DNA from: Closterium sp. Naga37s-1 | Lineage: Eukaryota > Streptophyta > Zygnematophyceae > Desmidiales > Closteriaceae | Length of the DNA: 64,000 nt | Direction of reading: 5' to 3' | Assembly (NCBI GenBank): GCA_947471745.1 | Contig: CANJKZ010000545.1 | Location: 252,501-316,500 of the forward strand | Shown: positions 55,538 through 64,000 of the stretch, piece by piece | Position numbering within the stretch: the stretch's first letter is position 1 | Layout: the number at the start of each line of letters is the position of its first letter | Notes under the pieces: generated by a model | What the model saw: the letters and a program-made list of their open reading frames with translations, nothing else | What the model was told of the DNA's origin: nothing | Database searches by the model: none | Position numbers and translations under genes: made by a program

Positions 55538-55667
55538 TGTGAGAATAAGAACGAGGAATTGATTGACTAGGAATGAGAAAGGTACAAGTATGAAACCCTA
55601 GAAAAGTTGTACCCCCTATTGGCTACCCCACTACAGCCTACACAGGCTATATTATGTATGTCTGACA
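55538..55667 (-). repeat. 5' LTR of copia element 5
   Basis: 130 bp, about 96 percent identical to the other LTR by eye; right flank ATGAC starts a LINE fragment. Confidence 0.93.
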
Positions 55668-55783
55668 ATGACATCGAGACTATTTCTCACATCTTTTTTA
55701 CCTGTGGAGCGGCCCCCACTGTGACGGCTGCTCTGGGATCCGTTGCTCGACGCCACTTGGGTTGCAGCCCTCCGACCGAACAC
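55668..55783 (+). pseudogene. fragment of a second LINE: RT-associated zinc finger
   Basis: 116 bp reading NDIETISHIFFTCG with the His-x4-Cys part of a zf-RVT motif. It is wedged between elements 5 and 6, both of which probably inserted into this older LINE. It is different from the LINE at 20367-41267. Confidence 0.6.
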
Positions 55784-55916
55784 TGTTGAAAGTAAAGGGA
55801 AGAACAGGTGTGATGCCTATCGAGAGAGTTGGGTACAAGTAAAAAAAACCTATACCCTACATTAGCTACCCCACTAAAGCCAACATATCATTATAACATA
55901 GGCATATAGTTTGACA
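55784..55916 (-). repeat. 3' LTR of copia element 6
   Basis: 133 bp, sense strand TGTCAAACTATATGCC...TTTCAACA. The telo-box is degraded here (AAACCTATACCC on the plus strand). Confidence 0.88.
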
Positions 55917-56197
55917 CACCCCCATAGGCAAAGTGGGGGAGAACAAGGGGGTCACAAGACCTGTCAAGAAAAGCAAAGCAAGCTCGGGGTGGATCACAAC
56001 GTCACCACACACACCGACCACAAGCAGAGGGCCACAAGGCCAGTTCACATGCAGAGGTATATATGCAACAACAGCAGTACAGTGATCACTACCTAGCAAG
56101 AGTAAGCATGCAGGTATATATATGTAGATCACAGTACAAGCAAAGCCGACAGCAAGTGAGGAAACGTAGGCACAAGACCTAACAAAGTACAAAAGCG

Positions 56198-57998
56198 CTA
56201 ATGATCACCAGACGGAAGTGCCTTGGTGAATATATCAGCAATGTTGGCCCGAGTGGCCCCGTGAGCAAGACGAAGCTGACCACGCTGCTGCAACTCTCGA
56301 GCCAGAAAGTAACGCAGAGCGATGTGCTTCGTTCTGTGCTCCAGTCTGTGCTCCTGACACAAGGCAATGGCGGCCTTGTTGTCTACGTACAGAACTGGAG
56401 GAGAACGAGGCCACTCTCCCAAGTCAGTCAGCAGGTAGGTGAGCCGGCGTAACTCATGTGCAGCCATGGCTGTGGCGTAGATCTCAGCCTCACAACTGGA
56501 GCTGAGAACAGAAGACGAGCGTGTAGACCGCCAGGAAACAGAGCCGGAGCCAAGGCTGAAGGTGTAACCCTGTGATGAGCGCTGCGTAGCCAGGTCGTCA
56601 ACCCAAGACGTGTCAGAGTGTCCAGTGACCAGGACAAAGAACGGGGTCGAGCCACGGCGGACGAACAGTGACGGGTCAGCAGACGACGGAAAGAAGTCAA
56701 GAGCTGCAAGGGTCGAGCGAAGTGTGTCGTGCCACTCACGTGGAGCCTGACGCAGGCCGTAGACTGGTCGACGCAGCTGCCACTGGGTCCCAGGTGGGAA
56801 AGAGCCAGTGAAGCCAGGCGGGCGACGCAGCCAGATCTGCTCATGCAGGCTCCCCTGAAGGAACGCGGTGGAAAAGTCCAAGGAGTGCAACTCGTAGTCG
56901 CGCTGGGCTGCAATATGCAGCAACACCCGAAGGGTACTCATCTTCGGCGTGGGAGCGAAGGTCTGGAAGAAGTCCACCCCCTCTCGCTGACTGAAGCCTC
57001 TCGCCACATAGCGCGCCTTGAACACAGGTGGTGATCCAGGCGGCCGCTTCACCTTGTAGAGCCATCGGCCACTGACGACGTTCGTCCCAGGTGGTGGGAC
57101 TGCGTCGACGTAAGTGCCTGTGGACCTATAAGATGCCATCTCTACCTCCTCAGCTGCTATCCAGTACGAAGCCCAGGGTCCCAAGATCGCCTCGGCGTGA
57201 GTGCGACGGATCGGGATGTCAAGGGCGTCTGGATCCCCCTCAGGGGCAAGTAGCATGGTGCAGAGATGAGGAACAACGGCCGCAAGGAAACCAAGCTCGA
57301 ACTGCCTGTCCTCGAGGACCTCCAGGGGAAAGACAGGAGCACCCCCAGAGAACGGAGAACGAGCAAGGCCACTCACCACGTGAGCGGCGTAGTCAAGGCG
57401 GTGGGAAGAGGCAAGCCAACGACAGTGGTAACAAGAGCTGAGACAGACGACAAAGGTGCAGTCGGGTGAGTGACCAACGCGGACAAAACACGGGAGACCA
57501 CAGGACGGGAGGCACGGAGGTAGTCGGACAACGGGTCGTGAAGCACAGTGAGGGACGACTCAGGGGGCTGTGGAAGGACAGGAGGAGGTGGAACACGCGA
57601 GCAAAGAACAAGGTGGAACGGACCGTCTGCACGGTAACGGGACCGACGACGCTCTGGGGACACAGCACGACTGAGGGGAGAACGACGAGTCTACTGGGAC
57701 GAGGAAAGGGACTCAACAGGGGGAACAGGCGGGGACGGTAGGGGACCACGAACAAAGCGTGTAGGTGCTGGGTCGGGGAGGTCGCGTAGTCGCAGTCGCT
57801 GCTGCTCCGCCTCCTCTGGCGTCTGCTGCGACGGTACCGGCCCCTGCTGCTGCTCCTGTGGCTCCGCCTCTGCCCTCTCCTGCTGCGACTGCAGCTGCAC
57901 CCGCTGCTGCGACCGGGACTCCTGCGCTACTCTCTCCTGCTGCGGCCGTGAATCCTCCTCTACACTCTCCGGCTGCGGCTGTGACTCCCCCTCTACTC

Positions 57999-58039
<41 letters not shown>

Positions 58040-58970
58040 GCCCTCTCAAACCGCTCACGCTCCTCCCTCTCCAACCGAAGGAGACGCTGCTCACGGGTCA
58101 GGAAACGTACAGTGCGCAGTGTAGGTGCCACAGTGCCAGTGCCTCCAGCTCCAGCACCCCCAAAACCAGCACCTCCAACACCGACACCCCCGGGGCCACC
58201 AGTACCTCCCGCAGGAACACCCCCAGGCTCCGCAGCAACCGGCGGCAGAGAAGGACGAGGAGGAAACTGCGGGACGGACGGGAAGCCAGGGGGTGAGGCG
58301 GGGCGAGGCCGCCGACTCGAGGCTGCCGTGTCCTCCACAGGAGTGACCTCCACGCCCACAACCCCTGCACCCCCAGAACCGACACCACCAGCTACTGCAG
58401 CCCCTGTACCCTCACCCTCCGCAACTGCACCTCCCGCACCCCCAGACACGACAGGGACTGGACGCTGCGGGGGGGACGACTGCGGAGTGACGTGCGACAC
58501 ACCTGACGGGGCAGGACGCGAAGGGGGGGGGGCTACCGGGGCGACTGGGGGAGGCTCAAGGGTGAGGAACAGCGGGGGGGAAAAGACCTCAGTACCTCGG
58601 TGGGGGCGACTCCTGTAGTAACAGACAGACTCGTCAAACGTGACGTCCTGAGAAGCGAAGAACCCACAGGTGACCGGGTCGTAGAACACCTAGCCGGAGG
58701 CGTCCAAAGGGTAGCCAAGAAAGACGCAGGCACGAGTGCGCGGAGACAACTGATTCGCGCGAGGGGCGCGAACGTGAGCCAGACAACCCCAGACGCGGAA
58801 GTCAGCTGCTACACCCTGTAAACCTGACCAGAGAGAGACCGGCGTCACCCGTGGCCGTGCGTCACTGGGCCACAAGTTCAGCTGGTGCGCGGCGTAGCGG
58901 ACCGCCTGAGGCCAAAAGAACTGAGGGGCACCGGCATGGCACATGGAGGTCCGGGCAACCTCCATGACCA
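56198..58970 (-). pseudogene. pol remnant of copia element 6, RT active site deleted
   Basis: From 58970: integrase C-terminal part (MVMEVARTSMCHAG...), with TAG at 58690-58692. Then the conserved FASQDVTFDES end, a linker with REERERFERAQ and poly-Gln, TAG at 57691, and a frameshift near 57375. RT follows up to FVRRGSTPFFVLV. There it jumps to TGHSDTSW of RNase H at about 56628, so the YVDD motif and about 165 codons are missing while the frame is kept. The RNase H end is at 56198. Confidence 0.88.
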
Positions 58971-59114
58971 TGTCAGAATGTTGTATTTGTCTAGCCTGCA
59001 GTGGGGTACTCTATAGCGAGTACAGCCCAATCTAGGGTTTCCTATATGTACTCAACTGCTTGCTAGTGAACCTCCTCCTTTCTTCATTCTTACTTTCTAC
59101 TGCTAGTTCTGACA
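58971..59114 (+). repeat. 5' LTR of element 7
   Basis: 144 bp with TG...CA ends and the same core plan as the other copia LTRs (GTGGGGTAC, TAGGGTTT). Confidence 0.8.
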
Positions 59115-59455
59115 TGCTATCAGAGCAGGTCGATCCCCTTGGGTCGATCCTGTGGGTGGGCCCACCACCTCACTGCTTCCGCTGCTACTGCTACTCTGTG
59201 TGTTGCACGCCCCGTGGCGTGCGACGGATTTTTCATCCCGCCGCGCGCTCGGAGCATGCGGCGGTTTTCTGCCCGCCGTGCGCCCCGAGGCGCGCGGCGG
59301 TTTTCTGCCCGCCGTGCGCCCCGAGGCGCGCGGCGGCTTTCTGCCCCGTCACTCCGCGCGTCGCTCCCGGGAGGCGCTGCGACGGGCGACGGGGACCCGC
59401 GCGTCGCCCCCTGTTGCCCGTCGCGGCCTGCGCGACCTTGGGATTTCGATTGACC
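58971..59455 (+). mobile_element. element 7: plus-strand copia-type LTR with primer site and part of leader
   Basis: LTR 58971-59114 (144 bp, TGTCAG...TCTGACA, with TAGGGTTT). TGCTATCAGAGC follows at once, a tRNA-iMet-type primer site with one change. A GC-rich leader then contains a 36-bp repeat (about 59259-59340, GGCGGTTTTCTGCCCGCCG). No coding region or second LTR follows, so the copy is truncated around 59455. It cuts the integrase of element 6. Confidence 0.75.
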
Positions 59456-60061
59456 TATCATACTGAAATGAAAGGCCCAAGCTATCAGGGGGATTGGAAG
59501 TGAGGCTAGGGACAGGTACACCAGTTTGACATATGTTGAAAAGAAGGTTGTGAGGAATAAAGTATATAGAAGAGGTGACTGAAAGTAAGCTATCATATTA
59601 TGTGTGAAAGCTTAGTCACTGTACAACGAGAAAATTTAGCCACTGTACAACGAGAAAATTTAGCACGGCAGGGACCCGAAGTCAATGTTTGGCATGTTGG
59701 AAATCCGAATACAGTATACCAGTGTGCTGTTCGGTTTTAGTGTAGTCCCCTTTATAAGCCTCCAGGTCCTACAATAAATGTCACAATTATTGTAGGGCCA
59801 GAATTATTGGAGGTCAGCATTATTGGACGGTAGAGGGTACAATTATTGGTACACCATTATTGGTGTGAATGAGGTCATTCTGGAGGGGTAGCTGGATGCA
59901 TATATACCCTGCTGTGTCACTTCTTCATCATCATTGTGTCATCATTCCATCAGTCAATGATCAATGCAAGATTTCTATCTTGTTCTTCTCTACAAACACG
60001 TTTCCGCTACGCTGGCACTATGCCTTTCTAGCATGGCACAAGTTGGTGTCAAGAATGAAAG
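59456..60061. other. AT-richer spacer, origin unknown
   Basis: No gene or element recognised. It holds a 25-bp direct repeat (GTACAACGAGAAAATTTAGC type, about 59611-59660) and five ATTATTG motifs in about 85 bp (59780-59870). It ends with GAAAG, the candidate target-site duplication of element 8. It may be host sequence or the remains of an unrelated element. Confidence 0.5.
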
Positions 60062-60155
60062 TGTTGGTTCATTGATGTGGGTTGGAGTACATATAACAAA
60101 CCCTAACATCTGTACCCCCTACGACAAACCTCACTACAGGCTACAACATTTGACA
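60062..60155 (-). repeat. 3' LTR of copia element 8
   Basis: 94 bp, sense strand TGTCAAATGTTGTAGCC...CCAACA. Contains AAACCCTAA (telo-box on the sense strand). Judged from the TG...CA ends and the adjacent conserved CACCCCCATAG block; the partner LTR is not in the window. Confidence 0.75.
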
Positions 60156-60357
60156 CACCCCCATAGCCTAAGTGAGGGGTGTCAAGCAAAACCAAAAGTG
60201 TACGGTCACAAGACCAGTCACAAAGAAAACAAAGCTCATGGTGGATCACAACGTCACCACACACTCTGAGCACAAGCAACAGTGGCCACAAGGCCAGTTC
60301 GAGAGTTCACAAGTGTGTATAGCAAGAGTACAAGCAAAGCAAACAGTAGACTCAAGC

Positions 60358-63300
60358 CTATACACGACTAGAAACTGTGTCAACAAGGCCTAACTGCACA
60401 CAACACCTCTGGTGGTCACAAGGCGGAAGCGCCTTGGTGAAGATGTCTGCAATGCTGGCCTCGGACTCCACAAACTCGAAGCGAGCCTGTCCACGTCTCT
60501 GCAAATCTCGCAGAAGAAAGTACCTGACATTAATGTGCTTCACTCTGCTCTCCAGTCGCGGCTCTCGACAAAGGAGAATCGACGCCTTGTTGTCAGTGAA
60601 CAAGGTTGGTGCAGAGCTCGGCCGCTCACCAAGGTCGGCGAGCAAGAAGGTCAACCAACGCAGCTCCTGTGCCGCCATGGCACCAGCGTAGATCTCAGCC
60701 TCAGCTGTAGAGGTCGAGACCGAAGAGGAGCGCGTGGACCGCCACGAAACAGCTCCAGAACCCAAGCTGAAACAGCACCCCTGAGTAGACCTATGAGTCT
60801 CAGCGTAGTCAGCGTAAGAAGAGTCACAGTGACCAGTAAGTACGACAGGCTGCTGCCCTCCAAGAACTAGCCCCACGCCTGATGTCGTTGCTAGGTACTT
60901 CGCCACCCTCACAGCTGCCGTCCAGTGAACAGGACGGTGTCTCCCTGGTGCAACAAAACGAGCAAGGATGCTGAGAGGGAAGGCGAGGTCCGGGCGAGTG
61001 CAAGTCATCAAGTACATGAGGCAGCCCACCAGCTTTGCGTAGGGACCACTAGATTCAAACGGCTCGTCAGGAAAGGGTCCAGTAAGTCTGTGGTCAACAG
61101 TAAGAGGTGTGCGCTGTACTGTGGAGTGCTGAAGCTCGAACCGCTGAAGGACCTGCTGCACCATGTGTGACTGTGAGAGTGTAATGGTGCGAGCAGCTCT
61201 GTCCCTGGTGATCTGCAGGCCAAGGTAGTGGCGCAACTCACCAAGGTCAGTGCACGTGTGTCTCTTCTGCAGTTCGGACTTCACGTCTGCCAAGGCAACC
61301 CTGTCAGCAGTGGCGAAAACCAGGTCGTCGACGTAGACCAGAACAAAGAACGGTGTGGAGCCACGACGAACGAACAGCGACGGGTCGGCAGAAGACGGCT
61401 GGAACCCAAGGTCAGAGAGGGTAGAACGAAGAGTGTCGTGCCACTCACGAGGAGCCTGACGAAGACCGTAGACAGGTCGCCTCAGCCTCCACTGGGTCCC
61501 AGGAGGGAAAGTGTCAGTGAAGGCAGAGGGACGACGCAGCCAGACCTCCTCGTGTAAGCTACCCTGGAGGAAAGCAGTGGAGAAGTCGAAAGAGTGTAAC
61601 TCGTAGTCTCTCTGTGCTGCTACGTGCAGTAACACCCGAAGAGTGGTCATCTTCGGGGTAGGCGCGAAGGTCTGAAAGAAGTCAACTCCCTCGCACTGAC
61701 TGAAACCTCTAGCCACGTAGCGCGCCTTGAATACCGGAGGAGATCCCGGTGGCCGCTTCACCCTGTAGATCCACATGACATCAACTACGTTCGCCCTAGG
61801 GGGGGGAACCTCAACGACGTAGGTGCCTGTGGATCTGTAGAAGGCCATCTCTGCGTCCATGGCAGCTCTCCACTGAGAGGCCCAAGGCCCTGACACTGCC
61901 TCAGCGTAAGTGCGAGGAGTCGGTATGTCAAGGGCGTCGGGGTCTCCCTCAGGGGCGAGCAGCATGGCACAGAGATGTGGGGAAGCGGCTGCTAGGAACT
62001 CTAGCTCAAACTGCCTGTCCTCTAGGGCGACACAGTCAAGGCCAGACTCACCCCCGACGGCCAGAAGACTGGTAGGAGGAGCAGCCACAAGACCGGTGGC
62101 GTAGTCAAGGCGGCGAGTGGAGGCAAACTCAGTGACTGCGGCAGTAAGGGCGGAGACAGAGGAGACAGAGGCACGAGGGTCGGTAACAAGAGAGGCGAGA
62201 ACACGGGAGAGAACAGGACGGTACGTGCGGTAGTAGTCAGTGACATGAGTAGAGAGAGAAGCAGTGAAGGCCGACTCAAGAGGAGACGGAAGGAGAGACG
62301 GAGATGAACGAGGCGGACTAGAACGAAAGAGGGCAGTACGAAGGTCAGTAACGAGAACAGGAGACGAGGGACGAGCACGAGGGGAGCAACGAGAGGCCCA
62401 AGTCTGAGGAGGAGGGGACAACAGAGGCTAAGAACGAGGGAAAACAGCCGGGGAGGGGTCAAGAGGAGGAAGCGGAGGACCCGAGACGGGAGGAGAGGGG
62501 GAGGAGGAAGGAGAGCGGGAGGGGAGACCGAGGGCCCGAAGTCCGGAGACAGGAGGAGGAGGCGGCGGCGGCTAATGCTGCTGCGGCGGCGGCTGCTGCT
62601 GCTCCTCCTGCTGCTGTAGCGGCTCCAGCTGCTGCGCCTCCTGCTGCTGCGGCGGCTCCAGCTGCAGCTGCTGCTGCTGCTGCTGCTGCTCCTCCAGCCG
62701 CTGCAGCTCTCTCTCCTCTCTCTCCAACTCCAGCTGCTCCTCACGGGCACGGCGAACACGAGCCTGGTGCCGGGTCGGGTAGGGGTGGGGGGGAGGAGTA
62801 GTGTCGGGGGCTGTGGCAGCCCGGGGACCGCCCTCCAAAGCACCTGGCGCACCACCCCCAGAGTCAGCACTACCAACAGCAACACGACCAGGCTCACCAG
62901 GACCCGAAGAGGGTGCACCTGCACCCCTAGATGTAGCACCCCCAAAGTCAGCAGGACCAACACCAGCTCCCGGAAGATAAGAGTCTCCTGCAACCACAGG
63001 CTCAGCTCCAACTCCAGCACCCCCAGAGCTAGCACCTGTAGGGCCCTCTCCACGAGCACCGGCTTCCGCAGGGTCTGCAGCAGGCTGCGAGGAGGACTGC
63101 GGGGAAGGAGGCTGCACATGAGGGGCTACCGAGGGGGGAGGGGTAGCATGGGACACACCTGACGGGGCGGGACCAGGGGGGGGAGGCTGTACCGGGGGAG
63201 CAGGAGGGGGAGCGGAAGTCAGGAAGAGAGGGGGAGGAGGAACCGGGAGACCTCGACTGGGGTACCTGACGTAGTAGGGGGTGGACTCCTCGAAACGGAC

Positions 63301-64000
63301 GTCACGGGAGTCAAAGAACCGGTGAGAGGGAGGGTGGTAAAAGGTGAAGTCAGAGGAGTCATCAGGGAAACCAAGGAAGACACAGGGAACGGCGCGAGGC
63401 GAGAGCTTGTCCGCGGAAGTGTCGCGGACAAGAGCCAAGCAACCCCAGACACAAAACCTCGACGCAACACCAAGGGACCCGGTCCAAAGACTGGTCGGTG
63501 AAGGCTCTGGCCGAGAGACGCGTGGCAGAGGTTCAGCTGGTGAGCAGCGTACCTAACCACGTAGGGCCACAGAAAATGGGGGGCACGGGCGTGAGTCAAG
63601 GAGGTGCGGGCGATCTCCATGACCAAGCCTATGCGGCGCTCAGCAACCCCATTCTGCTGTGGGGACTCTGGAAGCGTCCAGGACTGACGAATGCCCTGCT
63701 CGCGACAGAATCCAGCGAGAATGCCGGAGCGAAACTCACCCCCACGGTCAGAGTGAAGACAGCTGACACGACGACCACGAGTGCCCTCAGTGGTAAGCAA
63801 CCAGCGTAGAAGTCACCTCAGACTTCTTCGCCAGGGGGAACACTGTGGTGTAGCGGAAGTAGTCGTCAACGACCACAAAAAAGAAACGCTCGCGCTCAGG
63901 GCCAAGGCGAGGGGCGGGGCCCCAGACGTCCAAGTGGAGCGTCTCAAAAGGCTCGGTGGCCGGACGAAGGGAGGAGGAGTGAGGGGTGGCGCGCAGCCGA
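60358..64000 (-). pseudogene. pol of copia element 8, partial
   Basis: Integrase core at the window edge (TLHLDVWGPAP, LHSDRGGEF, QNGVAERRIG), with a stop near 63803 and a frameshift near 63525. From 63438 the integrase end and a Pro-rich then EER/poly-Gln-rich linker run to TAG at 62572-62574. A second TAG is at 62428-62430 in the same frame. From about 62421 to 60358 RT (FVLVYVDD) and RNase H (TGHCDSSY) are uninterrupted. The RT/RNase H part could still be translated on its own, but the polyprotein cannot. Confidence 0.9.

Larger units (their letters stand above)
48776..55667 (-). mobile_element. copia element 5 (lineage I), LTRs diverged, no capsid region
   Basis: LTRs of 130 bp at 48776-48905 and 55538-55667 differ at five positions, so this copy is older than elements 1-3. 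Primer site on the minus strand is TGGTATTAGAGC. Flanks do not match (CGTAA on the left, ATGAC on the right), so one flank has been rearranged. The leader carries 42-bp repeats like element 3. The coding region has several nonsense codons and frameshifts. Confidence 0.93.
55784..58970 (-). mobile_element. copia element 6 (lineage II), 5' part missing
   Basis: 3' LTR 55784-55916 (133 bp), conserved 3' block, and coding sequence back to the integrase catalytic Glu region at 58970, where the LTR of element 7 abuts. Candidate left duplication AACAC (55779-55783). The linker differs from lineage I: a charged EER-rich stretch with a 12-residue poly-Gln. Confidence 0.88.
60062..64000 (-). mobile_element. 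copia element 8 (lineage II), runs off the window
   Basis: 3' LTR 60062-60155 is only 94 bp. The 3' block, polypurine region, RNase H, RT, linker and the integrase core follow up to the window edge. The 5' part is outside. Frameshifts and stops show it is inactive. Confidence 0.9.

Noticed and set aside
1..64000. tRNA, rRNA or other structured RNA genes
   Set aside because: None could be recognised; tRNA-like matches are limited to primer-binding sites of retroelements.

Overview
The window looks like nuclear DNA of a GC-rich green-plant-lineage eukaryote. The left 10 kb carries a nine-exon gene for the beta-type subunit of the plastid chaperonin Cpn60 (GT-AG introns, plastid transit peptide) and a plant-type F-box protein of the SKIP16 kind. 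The rest is Ty1/copia retrotransposons with very short LTRs and initiator-Met-tRNA-like primer sites, plus a plant-type LINE. A streptophyte alga (for example a zygnematophycean) or an early land plant fits best. That placement is inference from gene content, GC level and element style, not a search result.

Layout. 1-162 is a CAG microsatellite ending in a good splice donor. 455-5073 (-) is CPN60B. 5997-6479 (-) is a small cysteine-rich, CX9C-type protein. 7111-9774 (-) is the single-exon F-box/SMI1-KNR4/ApaG protein. About 258 bp upstream of that start codon a retroelement nest begins and runs to the window edge (10032-64000). The target was a non-coding LTR element (element A, LTR 10032-10311 and truncated LTR 42002-42127). 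Inside it sit copia element 1 (10716-18295, -, target-site duplication AACAG) and a LINE (20367-41267, +, 13-bp duplication, poly-A tail). The LINE was itself hit by copia element 2 (20632-28282, +, TGAAG, identical LTRs, intact 1992-codon gag-pol) and copia element 3 (29922-36877, -, AGGGC, identical LTRs, internal inversion). Copia element 4 (42128-48530, -) cuts the right LTR of element A. It is followed by a 17-bp minisatellite, element 5 (48776-55667, -), a scrap of a second LINE, element 6 (55784-58970, -, RT active site deleted), a truncated plus-strand element 7 (58971 to about 59455), an AT-richer spacer, and element 8 (60062 to beyond 64000, -).

The copia elements fall into two lineages. 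Lineage I (elements 1-5) has a Gly-rich or Ala/Thr-rich gag tail, a recurring PQQLREW peptide in both gag and the integrase-RT linker, and a GAEPG repeat linker. Its zinc knuckle, where retained (elements 1, 2, 3 and 5), has an expanded loop. Lineage II (elements 6 and 8) has a charged, poly-Gln linker instead. The LTRs nevertheless share one plan: TGTCA start, a GTGGGGTAGC-like core, and in most a telo-box TAGGGTTT. The elements whose 3' end is present share a conserved 3' block ending in a G-rich hairpin at the polypurine tract. Element 2 is the only copy with no visible defect and could supply proteins to the broken relatives.
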